DNA of 64,000 nucleotides, from positions 19,678-83,677 of the forward strand of contig CAZCIB010000003.1 in assembly GCA_964498755.1 (NCBI GenBank). The letters are read 5' to 3'. The position numbers were made by a program, and so were the translations under genes. Source of the stretch: RZZS01 sp964498755. GTDB taxonomy: Bacteria; Pseudomonadota; Alphaproteobacteria; Micavibrionales; Micavibrionaceae. The notes under the pieces are model-generated. The model ran no database searches, had not been told where the DNA came from, and saw nothing but the letters and a program-made list of their open reading frames with translations. Positions 14,523-23,451 of this stretch are shown here, piece after piece (position 1 is the stretch's first letter; every line of letters begins with the position of its first letter).

Positions 14523-15293
14523 ATGACCCACGCGCCACGCCTTGCCTTTTTCGCCTCGGACACGCCGGACGCGCAAAGCGCGCTTGAGCAGCTGCGCGGC
14601 ATGTACCCGGAGACGCCTGCTGAAGAGGCCGATATTTACGTCGTGCTCGGCGGCGACGGCACGATGCTGGAAACGCTCCACAATACGATCGACGCGAACA
14701 AGCCCGTTTACGGCATGAACCGCGGCTCGCTCGGGTTTCTGCTTAATCCCTATCGCGCCGAACACCTTTTAGAGCGCCTGCAAAGCGCGCAGAGCGTCAC
14801 CATTTACCCGCTGCGCATGACCGCGATTTGCGCGGACGGCGGCGAACATGAAGCGCTGGCCTTCAACGAAGTCTCGCTGTTCCGCGAATCGCGCTTCGCC
14901 GCCAAGCTGTCAATCACGGTCGACGATATCGAGCGCATGAGCGAGCTCATCTGCGACGGGCTGATCGTCAGCACGCCCGCAGGCAGCACGGCCTATAACC
15001 TCTCCGCGCACGGGCCGATTATTCCCTTGTCGGTCAACGTCATGGCGATGACGCCGATCAGCGCGTTCCGCCCGCGGCGCTGGCGCGGCGCGCTTCTGCC
15101 CAGTACGTCGCGCATAGAGTTCAAAACGCTGGAGAGCAAAAAACGTCCGGTGAGCGCTGCGGCGGACTTCATAGAAATCCGGGACGTCGTAGAAGTGCGC
15201 ATTCACGAATCCCGCCAGGTCTCACGCACGCTTCTTTTTGACCCCGACCACAGCCTCGAAGAACGTATTCTGAAGGAACAGTTTATGGCGTGA
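14523..15293 (+). CDS. nadK: NAD kinase
   Basis: Phosphorylates NAD to NADP with ATP. The 256-residue protein shows GGDGTML (about residues 43-49), MNRGSLGFLLN (about 65-75), FNEVSLFR, and STPAGSTAYNLSAHGPI (in pieces, about 150-166), the conserved NAD-kinase motifs. AAAGGA lies upstream of ATG 14523. The gene abuts the convergent DNA glycosylase with no gap. Confidence 0.95.
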   Translation: MTHAPRLAFFASDTPDAQSALEQLRGMYPETPAEEADIYVVLGGDGTMLETLHNTIDANKPVYGMNRGSLGFLLNPYRAEHLLERLQSAQSVTIYPLRMTAICADGGEHEALAFNEVSLFRESRFAAKLSITVDDIERMSELICDGLIVSTPAGSTAYNLSAHGPIIPLSVNVMAMTPISAFRPRRWRGALLPSTSRIEFKTLESKKRPVSAAADFIEIRDVVEVRIHESRQVSRTLLFDPDHSLEERILKEQFMA

Positions 15294-15920
15294 TCACCCA
15301 GTCCCGCTTTTCTGATCATTCAGATACCAGAGCAGCAGACTCGCCGCCGTGCAATGCGGGGTAAAGCGTTCCTTATACGCGGCGGTTTCTACAATCCCCG
15401 GACGCGTGTCAGCGTTCAGATATTTACGCAGGCCTTCCTGAATCCCGAGATCGGCGGGCGACCAGACATTCGGCCTGGCAAGAGCGAACATCAAATACAT
15501 CTGCGCGCTCCACGGCCCGAAGCCTTTCAGGGCGGTAATCTCTTTCGTCACGGCTTCATCATCCATCGCGTCAAACCGGGCCGGGTCAAATGTGCGGCTC
15601 TCCATCGACTCGGCCAAACCCGTTAGATAGAGGATTTTCTGTCGGCTGAGGCCCGCGCCGCGCAAGGATTCATTCTCCAGCCCCAGATAACCGGACGGCG
15701 CGACCGGATCAAGCAGGGAGCTGAATTTCACCCACAGCGCATTCGCAGCCCTGATCGAAACCTGCTGGCCGAGCACGATCCGCGCGAGACCGGGGAAGCC
15801 GGGAGCAAGCCGCGGCCACATATCGCCCTGATAAGCGGGCAGCTTTGAAAACACCGGATCGTTCCGGGTGAGATGATCTATTCCGGCCGCGATCTCCGGC
15901 GTTTCGTGCAGATAGGGCAA
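15294..15920 (-). CDS. DNA-3-methyladenine glycosylase II-like (HhH-GPD)
   Basis: A 208-residue base-excision glycosylase. The helix-hairpin-helix reads ALKGFGPWSAQMYLMFAL (about residues 130-147) and the catalytic Asp is in SPADLGIQEGLR. AlkA-like enzymes remove alkylated purines. An upstream QQVSIRAANALW motif also fits the family. The start is TTG and its ribosome site is weak, so the N-terminus is less certain. It lies at the 3' end of the sucA operon on the same strand. Confidence 0.85.
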   Translation of the reverse strand: MPYLHETPEIAAGIDHLTRNDPVFSKLPAYQGDMWPRLAPGFPGLARIVLGQQVSIRAANALWVKFSSLLDPVAPSGYLGLENESLRGAGLSRQKILYLTGLAESMESRTFDPARFDAMDDEAVTKEITALKGFGPWSAQMYLMFALARPNVWSPADLGIQEGLRKYLNADTRPGIVETAAYKERFTPHCTAASLLLWYLNDQKSGTG

Positions 15921-15923
15921 GAC

Positions 15924-16391
15924 TCAGGGTTCTCCCAGTCGATTATCAGGAGGCCGCCTTCGTTTCTGCGCGTTCATAAGCGCTACGTCCGAAACGATCC
16001 GGCTCAGATCAGCCTGCGCTTCGGCTGCCGCGTCATAACCTGGATGGCCTTCAGACCACTCTTTTTCTATTTTGAGAACATAATCCAATATCTCATGAAG
16101 AAAATCAGTGAATGTTGCTCTCTTCGATTCGAACATGCTGGCGCAAAGAGAAAAGCCGTCCGTTTGCGGACCTGGCTCTTCTTGTATCTCCTGTATCGCT
16201 CTCTCAATAACTTCACCGGGCAAAAGAAAGAGCTTTGAATCAGACTTTGCGATCTTGCTGAGCTCAACCAAAGCGACAAATATCTGACCGCTGAAAATTT
16301 CTATGCCATTAAGCTTATGTTCGGCAGTCGGAAAGCTCTCCGTGTTGAACATCTCACGAACAGTGTCTGGACGAATTATCACAACTTCCAT
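15924..16391 (-). CDS. Hypothetical protein downstream of sucA
   Basis: From ATG 16391 (AGAGGA 8 nt upstream) this is a 155-residue soluble, mainly helical protein with an acidic middle and a basic tail (AQKRRRPPDNR). It is visibly AT-richer than sucA. No domain is recognised. It lies 60 nt after sucA on the same strand and 3 nt before the glycosylase, so it may be co-transcribed with both. A longer frame to 16421 lacks a good ribosome site. Confidence 0.6.
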   Translation of the reverse strand: MEVVIIRPDTVREMFNTESFPTAEHKLNGIEIFSGQIFVALVELSKIAKSDSKLFLLPGEVIERAIQEIQEEPGPQTDGFSLCASMFESKRATFTDFLHEILDYVLKIEKEWSEGHPGYDAAAEAQADLSRIVSDVALMNAQKRRRPPDNRLGEP

Positions 16392-16480
16392 AAATGCATC
16401 CTCTCCCCAAGCCGGACACAATCATCCCGGCAGATAGAATTTTGAGAAAATTTTAGCCTTGCAAAGGTTATGAAATAAAC

Positions 16481-19375
16481 CTAAACCCGCAAAGCCTCAT
16501 CCACAAGCGCGGCCTGTTCCTCGTTGTGGCGTTTGAGGGAACCGGTCGCGGTCGAAGCCATTTCGCCCCGCCCGACATAGCGCGCCCGTCCGCATGCGTT
16601 GCCGAGTTCCGTTAGCACGTCTTCGAAACGCTGGCCCATATAGGCCCATGCGCCCTGATTGCGCGGCTCTTCCTGGCACCAGACAATTTCGGCGCCGGGA
16701 TAGCGCTTAATCTCCTCGGCCACGACTTCTTTCGGGAAGGGGAAAAGCTGTTCCAGCCGGATCAGGATGACGTCCTTGATATCTTTTTCGCGGCGCGCCT
16801 GAAGCAGGTCGTAATACACCTTGCCGGAACAGAAGACCACGCGCTTCATGTCATTCGGCGCGGCCAGTTCGTCGTAATCGTGATCCCAGAGGACGCGGTG
16901 GAAGCTCGATCCTTCGGTCATTTCCGTGAGTTTAGAGACGGCGAGCTTGTGCCGCAGCAAGGACTTCGGCGTCATCAAAACCAGCGGCTTCCTGAAATTC
17001 CGGCACATCTGGCGGCGCAGAACATGGAAATAATTGGCCGGGGTCGTGCAGTTGCAGACCTGCCAGTTATCATCGCCCGAGAGCTGCAAAAACCGCTCCA
17101 GCCGCGCCGAAGAGTGTTCCGGCCCTTGCCCTTCATAGCCGTGCGGCAGGAGCAGGACAAGCCCGGACATGCGCAGCCATTTTGCCTCGCCCGAAGAAAT
17201 AAACTGGTCGATAATAACCTGCGCGCCGTTGGCAAAATCGCCGAACTGCGCCTCCCAGATCGTGAGCGTATTCGGGTCTGAAAGCGAATAGCCGTATTCA
17301 AAGCCAAGAACCGCCTGCTCGGAAAGCGGGCTGTTATGCACCTCGAACATGTCGGGCGTTTCAACGACATTCTGTAAGGGTCTGTATTTGCCGTGCTGTT
17401 CCTGGTCGTAGAGAACGGCGTGACGCTGCGAGAACGTGCCGCGCCCTGAATCCTGCCCCGACAGGCGCACGCGGTAACCGTCGATCTGCAGACTGCCGAA
17501 GGCCAGAGCTTCCGCCGTCGACCAGTCGAAATCCTCGCCCGTTTCAAACATTTTCCTGCGGGCGTCCATAAACCGGCCAAGCTTTTTATGCAGGTTAAAT
17601 CCATCGGGAACGGTGGTCAGAGCCTTGCCGACATGCTGCGCCTCCTCCATCGTGATCCCGGTATCGCCGCGCCGCGGGCCGGCCTGCGGTCTGCTGAACC
17701 CTTCCCATTCTCCGCCCAGGAAGTCGAGATCATTGGGCTCGTAGTTATTCGAGGCTTCATAGGCTTTCTCGAGCTCGGCGCGGTAGTCGTCGATAAATTC
17801 CTCCGCGTCCCTTTCCGTGACGACTTTTTCCTCGATCAGTTTTCGCGCATACATGGTCCGCGCCGACTCATGTTCTGCAATTTTTTTGTACATCATCGGC
17901 TGGGTGAAGGACGGCTCGTCGCCTTCGTTGTGGCCAAAACGGCGGTAGCAATAGAGATCGATCACGACATCCTTGCCGAACTCCTGACGGAATTCGGTGG
18001 CAATGCGCGAGACATGCACGACGGCCTCGGGATCGTCGCCATTGACGTGGAAGATCGGCGCAGCGAGCATTTTAGCGACGTCCGTGGGATACGGCCCCGA
18101 ACGCCCGTATTTCGGCATCGTCGTAAAGCCGATCTGGTTGTTGATGACAATGTGGATCGTCCCGCCGACGCGGTAGCCGGGAAGTTCCGAAATCATCAGC
18201 GTTTCCGCGACCAGTCCCTGCCCCGCGAAGGCCGCGTCTCCATGCAGCAATAAAGGCAGGACTTCCGTTCTCTCCCTGTCTTCCCGCAATTGCTGTTTCG
18301 CCCGCACCTTGCCGATGACGACGGGGTTCACGGCCTCGAGATGCGAGGGGTTCGCCGTCAGGGACAAATGAATGCAGTTGCCGTCGAAATCCCGGTCGCT
18401 CGACGTGCCGAGGTGATATTTCACGTCGCCTGAGCCCTGCACATTTTCCGGGTCATAGGCCAACCCGTGGAATTCAGCGAAAATCGCGCTGAACGGCTTG
18501 CCCATGACGTTTGCCAGAACGTTGAGCCTGCCTCTGTGCGCCATGCCCAGAACAATCTCCTTTAAACCGAGTTGCCCGCCGCGCTTCATGATCTGCTCGA
18601 TCGCAGGGATCAGAGCCTCGCCGCCGTCAATGCCAAAGCGTTTAGTGCCCGGATATTTCTTGTGCAGATAGGTCTCAAATACTTCCGCCGCCGTCAGCCG
18701 GTGCAAAATCGCGCGGCGACCGTTAATCGTGAAGTCCGTGTGATTGCGGATATTTTCAATGCGCTTTTGAATCCAGGATTTTTCTTCCGGGTCGGAAAGA
18801 TGTAAAAACTCGACGCCGATCGTATGACAGTACGTCTCTTTCAGTATCGCGAGAATTTCGCGCAGGCTCGCGTATTCGTAGCCCAGTACGCCGTTCAGAA
18901 AAATCGGGCGGTCGTAATCGCTTTCCCGAAAGCCGTAATGCGCCGGATCCAGCTCGGGATGATACTCTTTCTCTTTCAGCTGTAGCGGATCGAGATCGGC
19001 GATCAAATGCCCGCGCGCCCGGTAAGCGCGTATCAGCATCAGCGCGCGTACGGCGTCCAGCGCCGCGCGCCTGATTTCTTCCTCAGTTCCGCGCTCCGCT
19101 TGTCTGTGCGGCCGCTCGACGACAGGCGAGGTCACAATGGCGTTCGCGTCCTGCATGCCTGAACCTGATCCCCGGAAGCGCCTGTTCTCTTCCGGCGTCC
19201 AGCTCGCGCCCGTCATTTCCTTGAGCAATTCGCTCTCATTGTCATTGAGCGCGGAGAAAAAATCCTGCCAGCTTGAATCGACGGAGGACGGGGATTTTAA
19301 ATAACATGCGTAGAGATGCGCGATGTAATCCGCGTTCGTGCCGGACAACGCCATCACGGCGTCAGTTTTTGTCAT
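16481..19375 (-). CDS. sucA: 2-oxoglutarate dehydrogenase E1 component
   Basis: The thiamine-diphosphate E1 subunit of the TCA-cycle 2-oxoglutarate dehydrogenase complex. The 964-residue length is standard. Visible features are the N-terminal YLKSPSSVDSSWQDFF segment that contacts E2, MAHRGRLNVL, the TPP-site GDAAFAGQG, INNQIGFTT, HVNGDDPEAV, and the C-terminal EEPRNQGAW. ATG 19375 overlaps the stop of the upstream paralogue (ATGA), so translation is coupled. The usual next gene, sucB (E2), is absent here, and no lpd is seen. Confidence 0.97.
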   Translation of the reverse strand: MTKTDAVMALSGTNADYIAHLYACYLKSPSSVDSSWQDFFSALNDNESELLKEMTGASWTPEENRRFRGSGSGMQDANAIVTSPVVERPHRQAERGTEEEIRRAALDAVRALMLIRAYRARGHLIADLDPLQLKEKEYHPELDPAHYGFRESDYDRPIFLNGVLGYEYASLREILAILKETYCHTIGVEFLHLSDPEEKSWIQKRIENIRNHTDFTINGRRAILHRLTAAEVFETYLHKKYPGTKRFGIDGGEALIPAIEQIMKRGGQLGLKEIVLGMAHRGRLNVLANVMGKPFSAIFAEFHGLAYDPENVQGSGDVKYHLGTSSDRDFDGNCIHLSLTANPSHLEAVNPVVIGKVRAKQQLREDRERTEVLPLLLHGDAAFAGQGLVAETLMISELPGYRVGGTIHIVINNQIGFTTMPKYGRSGPYPTDVAKMLAAPIFHVNGDDPEAVVHVSRIATEFRQEFGKDVVIDLYCYRRFGHNEGDEPSFTQPMMYKKIAEHESARTMYARKLIEEKVVTERDAEEFIDDYRAELEKAYEASNNYEPNDLDFLGGEWEGFSRPQAGPRRGDTGITMEEAQHVGKALTTVPDGFNLHKKLGRFMDARRKMFETGEDFDWSTAEALAFGSLQIDGYRVRLSGQDSGRGTFSQRHAVLYDQEQHGKYRPLQNVVETPDMFEVHNSPLSEQAVLGFEYGYSLSDPNTLTIWEAQFGDFANGAQVIIDQFISSGEAKWLRMSGLVLLLPHGYEGQGPEHSSARLERFLQLSGDDNWQVCNCTTPANYFHVLRRQMCRNFRKPLVLMTPKSLLRHKLAVSKLTEMTEGSSFHRVLWDHDYDELAAPNDMKRVVFCSGKVYYDLLQARREKDIKDVILIRLEQLFPFPKEVVAEEIKRYPGAEIVWCQEEPRNQGAWAYMGQRFEDVLTELGNACGRARYVGRGEMASTATGSLKRHNEEQAALVDEALRV

Positions 19376-19995
19376 GACAATGTTCCCAGACGTTTGTGAT
19401 AACCTTCGGAAATTTCCTGAATGTCCGCTCTCAAAACCAAAGCCAGATCACGGAGCGCGCTTTCCTCTTTCTCGCTGATATTGACTTCATCGTAAATGGA
19501 CATCCTATCTTCTCCGACACCCTGAATGCGCGTAAGCGTCCGGTCTACCCACAAGCTTGTCATTGCTTTTACCTTGTTGCCAATATCTTTTTGCTCAAAA
19601 CGCTCGTTGTATGCGCGCGCGACAGCCAGAGATATTTCGAGGATAACCATTTTCAAGGACATTAGATCCTCCGGAGAAATCTGACTGCTGACCATGTCGA
19701 CGGCGCGCTGGCACTCGGATGGAAAGTTGTCCGGATTTTTCTGCCAGTCTTCCCAACGCTTTTCATTTTCAAGCGTTTTCTCTGCCAGTTCCTGAACAAA
19801 AGAACTCTCGCAAACATCACCGGCGATCACCTCAATCATGTGCTTGAGCGTGTCCATTTCCTTTTTAATGGAATGAACGCCGCCATGCATATCGGCGTAG
19901 CTCATCCAGACCCCGGCGCGGTAAAGAACGGACGACAGAAACACCTGATCCGTTTCATTATATTTTTCGAGCGAGGCGTAGATTTTTTTAACCAT
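19372..19995 (-). CDS. Paralogue A of a tandem trio of unknown proteins, coupled to sucA
   Basis: A 207-residue helical protein. It shares a pattern with the two upstream genes: L-YRAGVWMSYADMHGG near residue 24, then SSFVQELAEKT, W-DWQ, an SLKMVILEISLAVARAYNE helix, and a late ISEKE...LRDLALVL. The acidic, Asp/Gly turn after a helix recalls TerB-like all-helical domains, but this is only a guess. Its stop overlaps the sucA start by 4 nt. AT content is higher than in sucA. Confidence 0.65.
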   Translation of the reverse strand: MVKKIYASLEKYNETDQVFLSSVLYRAGVWMSYADMHGGVHSIKKEMDTLKHMIEVIAGDVCESSFVQELAEKTLENEKRWEDWQKNPDNFPSECQRAVDMVSSQISPEDLMSLKMVILEISLAVARAYNERFEQKDIGNKVKAMTSLWVDRTLTRIQGVGEDRMSIYDEVNISEKEESALRDLALVLRADIQEISEGYHKRLGTLS

Positions 19996-20001
19996 GCCCG
20001 C

Positions 20002-20553
20002 TTAATCCTCAACCTTCAAAACACTTGAAAGCCTGTCAATCTCGACCTTTTCCGCCGGGCTGATATTAGCGAGGTGCGACTGCTCGCGTCCGGCGTCCGG
20101 CTTTACTTTCTTGACGATCTTACCGATCAAGGCGGAAACGCCCGTCTCTTCGTCTTCCGGATTGAAATCATCAAACTCGTCCGCCGCTTTGGCGACGCTC
20201 GCCGCAATTTTCAGCATGGCCACGCGAAAGTTTTTAGCCTTGGTTTTGCCAAGTTTCTGAATGATGATCGCGCGCGCTTTTTCCGCATCGTCATGCACGT
20301 CAAATATCTTGTTTTGCCAGACCGGCCATTTATTTTTTTGCGCCAGCGTTCCGGCCACAACTTCACGCGTAAAAGGCGTTCCTTTCTCGGGCCCAGCCAG
20401 TTCATTCAAAGTGTTTTCCAGAGCTTCCTGTTCCTGCTCGTCGTCATGCCCGCCTTCTTCATCGTCCGCATCGCTGATCATGCAGCCAATCCGGTAGGGC
20501 AGAGAAATCAGAAGCTCCCTTTCTTCTTCTGAAAATTTATCAAGGTTGCTCAT
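20002..20553 (-). CDS. Paralogue B of the tandem trio
   Basis: A 183-residue acidic protein with the same order of features: LISLPYRIGCMISDADDEEGG (in pieces, about residues 14-34), TPFTREVVAGTL, WPVWQ, FRVAMLKIAASVAKAADE, and ISPAEKVEIDRLSSVL near the end. It is the most diverged copy in the middle. It lies 6 nt upstream of paralogue A and 19 nt downstream of paralogue C, so the three form one unit. No known family is recognised with confidence. Confidence 0.65.
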   Translation of the reverse strand: MSNLDKFSEEERELLISLPYRIGCMISDADDEEGGHDDEQEQEALENTLNELAGPEKGTPFTREVVAGTLAQKNKWPVWQNKIFDVHDDAEKARAIIIQKLGKTKAKNFRVAMLKIAASVAKAADEFDDFNPEDEETGVSALIGKIVKKVKPDAGREQSHLANISPAEKVEIDRLSSVLKVED

Positions 20554-20572
20554 TTCAATCTCCCCCTTAAAA

Positions 20573-21124
20573 TTATGTCAAAATATCTTTCAGGCGTTTC
20601 AGCGCAGCGCGCTCGGGCAAACTGATATTCGGCGCGTAGAGTATGTCGTTCTTACGGTCTTCAAAAAGGCCGCTTATTTTGTCCATCAACAGTTCAAGCG
20701 AAAAACCGGAAGGCCTTTCCCGGAAAATATTGGCCACGGCATAGGCAATATCAAACAGGGTTTCCTGGAATGAACTCAACTCCCTTGACGACAGCTTGTC
20801 CGAGAGGAAATCGCAGGCCTGTTTGCATTCTTCGGGCACATTGTCGAGACCGGTTTGCCAGCATTGCCACTCCGCCTGCCTGCCGACGGTTTCCTCCATA
20901 AGACTCTGGACAAACTGCGACTTGCACATGTCTTGCGCAAACGAGGTGATCATCGTCTCGATGGCTTGTATTTCAGCTTGCTCGGCGCTTTCGCCGCCGT
21001 CCAGATCGCACTGGCTGATCCAGTAACCGACGCGGCACGGCAGGGGAATGAGAATGTTTTTCTCATCTTCCGACAACGCGGAAAAAGGGAAACCTTCGTC
21101 TTCTTCAAGCTGGGGATTCGTCAT
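20573..21124 (-). CDS. Paralogue C of the tandem trio
   Basis: A 183-residue protein aligned by eye with A and B: LPCRVGYWISQCDLDGGES (in pieces), SQFVQSLMEETV, W-CWQ, ECKQACDFLS, FQETLFDIAYAVANIFRE, ISLPERAALKRLKDIL. A and C also share conserved cysteines (C-SxFVQ; the C of EC.(Q/R)A). It is first in the trio, 74 nt downstream of sucD. Function is unknown; position implies co-expression with sucD and sucA. Confidence 0.65.
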   Translation of the reverse strand: MTNPQLEEDEGFPFSALSEDEKNILIPLPCRVGYWISQCDLDGGESAEQAEIQAIETMITSFAQDMCKSQFVQSLMEETVGRQAEWQCWQTGLDNVPEECKQACDFLSDKLSSRELSSFQETLFDIAYAVANIFRERPSGFSLELLMDKISGLFEDRKNDILYAPNISLPERAALKRLKDILT

Positions 21125-21198
21125 GCCTTTCCTTCCGCGTCAACACGAAGAGATATTACATCTCTTTATGTTATCCGAAAAGGCCTGACGGAAGAAAA

Positions 21199-22074
21199 TT
21201 ACGCGGCCATCGCTTCCTGTACGGCATTGGCGAGATTCGCCGGGCTGTCTGAGACGAAAAAACCGGCCTCACGCATCGCCTGCGTTTTCGATTCAGCCGT
21301 GCCCTGCCCGCCGGAAATAATCGCCCCGGCATGGCCCATGCGCTTGCCCGGCGGCGCGGTGACGCCCGCGATAAAGCCCGCGATCGGCTTCCTGGCGCTT
21401 GCGTTTTTATAGAACTCCGCGGCCTCTTCCTCGGCCGTGCCGCCGATTTCCCCGATCATCAGGATCGCTTCGGTCTCGTCGTCCTTTAAAAACATATCGA
21501 TGCAGTCGATAAAATTGGTGCCGTTGACGGGATCGCCGCCAATGCCGATGCAGGTGCTCTGTCCCAGCCCCGCGTTCGTCGTCTGCGCGACGGCTTCGTA
21601 TGTCAGCGTCCCTGAGCGCGAGACGATGCCGACCTTGCCGCGCTTGTGCACGTGGCCCGGCATAATGCCGATCTTGCAGGCTTCCGGCGTAATCACGCCC
21701 GGGCAGTTCGGCCCGATCAGGCGCGAATTCCCGCCCTGCATTGTGCGTTTCACACGGACCATGTCCAGCGCGGGAATGCCCTCGGTGATGCAGACGATGA
21801 GTTCAATGCCAGCATCATAAGCCTCTAAAATCGCGTCCGCGGCGAATGGCGGCGGCACGTATATCACAGAGGCCGTGCAGCCGGTTTCATCGCGCGCGTC
21901 CTTGACCGTGTCGAATACGGGCAGGTCCAGATGCTTTTGCCCGCCCTTGCCCGGCGTCACGCCGCCGACCATCTGCGTGCCGTAAGCAATCGCCTGCTCG
22001 GTATGAAACGTGCCGTGCGAGCCGGTAATGCCCTGACAGATAACCTTTGTGTCTTTATCAACGAGTACGGCCAT
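21199..22074 (-). CDS. sucD: Succinyl-CoA synthetase alpha subunit
   Basis: Makes succinate and ATP/GTP from succinyl-CoA with SucC. Length (291 residues) is standard. The CoA-binding N-terminus has CQGITGSHGTFHTEQAI (in pieces), and the phosphohistidine loop is GHAGAIISGGQGTAESK near residue 245. GPNCPGVI and GIGGDPVNGT are also present. AAAGGAG lies upstream of ATG 22074, next to a GCTCCGC/GCGGAGC hairpin. It is separated from sucC by four genes' worth of inserted DNA, unlike the usual sucCD pair. Confidence 0.96.
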   Translation of the reverse strand: MAVLVDKDTKVICQGITGSHGTFHTEQAIAYGTQMVGGVTPGKGGQKHLDLPVFDTVKDARDETGCTASVIYVPPPFAADAILEAYDAGIELIVCITEGIPALDMVRVKRTMQGGNSRLIGPNCPGVITPEACKIGIMPGHVHKRGKVGIVSRSGTLTYEAVAQTTNAGLGQSTCIGIGGDPVNGTNFIDCIDMFLKDDETEAILMIGEIGGTAEEEAAEFYKNASARKPIAGFIAGVTAPPGKRMGHAGAIISGGQGTAESKTQAMREAGFFVSDSPANLANAVQEAMAA

Positions 22075-22141
22075 GGTGTTTTTTAGTCTCCTTTTCTTTA
22101 GAGGCCTCCGCTTAGCGGAGCAGGTTCCTTATTCCGCGCTT

Positions 22142-22462
22142 TTAATCTCTTCCGGACTCCCAAAACGACACGCCTTCCCGCGCAATCTCGCTTAAAAGGG
22201 ACGGCTTGTCCAGCCGTTTCGCGTCGACGACGTCCACCCGGAAGACAATTGGCAGGTCATCGATACGCCCCGTCAGATCGAGATAATCCCGGAACGTGAA
22301 ATCCGGCCCTCCGTAGACGGCAAGATCTATATCGGATGCCGGGTGAAAATCCCCCCTCGCCCGCGACCCGAAGAGCGTCGCCCGTTCAAGTCGCGGCTGG
22401 GCGGCCAGCGCGCCCCTCAACCCGGCGATGATATCTTCGGACAGCCCGTAGCTTAGAGTCAA
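22142..22462 (-). CDS. MNT nucleotidyltransferase (antitoxin of a HEPN-MNT pair)
   Basis: A 106-residue minimal nucleotidyltransferase. The signature GS-x-DxD reads TLFGSRARGDFHPASDIDLAVYG (in pieces, about residues 29-50). In type VII toxin-antitoxin modules the MNT protein adds AMP to a Tyr of the HEPN toxin and silences it. It follows the HEPN gene at 3 nt. The pair lies between sucD and DUF1622. Confidence 0.85.
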   Translation of the reverse strand: MTLSYGLSEDIIAGLRGALAAQPRLERATLFGSRARGDFHPASDIDLAVYGGPDFTFRDYLDLTGRIDDLPIVFRVDVVDAKRLDKPSLLSEIAREGVSFWESGRD

Positions 22463-22465
22463 TCG

Positions 22466-22858
22466 TCAAGCCTCCTCAAGACCCATGCGCGCAGCGAAAT
22501 CCCGAAACGCCGGTAAAGCCTCCGCGCGGATCGCGTTAAACACTTCCTCCGCCGTTGCTTCGTTATAAGTGTGAGACGTAAGATTGCGGCAACGATGCAG
22601 CGCCGACCACAAGTTTCCGTCCGTTATCAAGCCGTTTTCGAGAGCCGCCTTAAGCGCGTCCTTTGCGTTACCGACCATGACGTCCTTTCCGGCAAGCCAG
22701 AGCTTCATGGTCTTCCACGCCAGTTCGTACGTGAATTCAAATCTCTGGATAATGCCGTCTCTGTGCAGCTCATCCTCAGCGATGGCAAGCCCCTGCTCAA
22801 GAGAGGCGAGCGCTTTTTTAAAGTCGGACAGTCTTTGCTTCAGTCGATCGTCGCTCAT
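22466..22858 (-). CDS. HEPN protein (HI0074-type) paired with MNT
   Basis: A 130-residue all-helical protein of the nucleotidyltransferase-substrate-binding (HI0074) type. It shows RFEFTYELAWKTMKLWL (about residues 38-54) and RNLTSHTY (about 92-99), an exact RX4HXY motif. In HEPN toxins this is the RNase active site, and its Tyr is the MNT target. It was probably gained as a TA unit inside the suc gene region. A second, distinct pair lies at 63119-63875. Confidence 0.85.
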   Translation of the reverse strand: MSDDRLKQRLSDFKKALASLEQGLAIAEDELHRDGIIQRFEFTYELAWKTMKLWLAGKDVMVGNAKDALKAALENGLITDGNLWSALHRCRNLTSHTYNEATAEEVFNAIRAEALPAFRDFAARMGLEEA

Positions 22859-22927
22859 CGCCGTCAGGCCAGTATTTCCCGGTAATTCTTACAAGACCTT
22901 AACGAAAAAACGCGAAGGGTAAAAGGC

Positions 22928-23326
22928 TTATTCTTTCTTTTCTTCCTGCGCGCGCCAGGGAAAGCGGCCATGGATTTCGATCTCGAGAGAATAGCTCAGG
23001 AACGTCCTCATCAATACAATCACGCCGAGGATTAAAACGTTCTCCATCGTCGGCGCGACGAGCACCGTCCCGATGATATCGGCGGCGACAAGGAACTCCA
23101 GCCCCAGCAATATGCCGCGCGCGACATGCAGCCGGAACGCCGAGAACGCTTCCGTCAGGCTTTGGCCCCGCTTGCACTGGCGCAGAAAATACGCGCTCGC
23201 CACGAGGCTGCCGATCAAAATGACGGCGACGCCCATCACTTCCATCAACAGCGAGGAATAGTGCAGAAAATGCCCGATCGCGGGCGGATGCGCAAATCCG
23301 CTTATGGTCGTTGTTTCAGCGCTCAT
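22928..23326 (-). CDS. DUF1622 family membrane protein
   Basis: A 132-residue protein with three membrane segments (about residues 20-45, 66-92 and 95-115) and the family-type motif RGILLGLEFLVAADII. DUF1622 proteins are small inner-membrane proteins of unknown role. It ends with a charged tail (RAQEEKKE). It lies on the same strand between sucC and the HEPN-MNT pair. Confidence 0.8.
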   Translation of the reverse strand: MSAETTTISGFAHPPAIGHFLHYSSLLMEVMGVAVILIGSLVASAYFLRQCKRGQSLTEAFSAFRLHVARGILLGLEFLVAADIIGTVLVAPTMENVLILGVIVLMRTFLSYSLEIEIHGRFPWRAQEEKKE

Positions 23327-23451
23327 GAAAACGCCAACAAGCGGGATGAAAATTTGATCCTGAATAAGTTGCCCCGGCGCATTCAGGATCAGGCGGGAGC
23401 GTCTACTTTAAAACCGCTCCTTTTTCTCCTCTTCTCTGCAGTTTAAATCCC

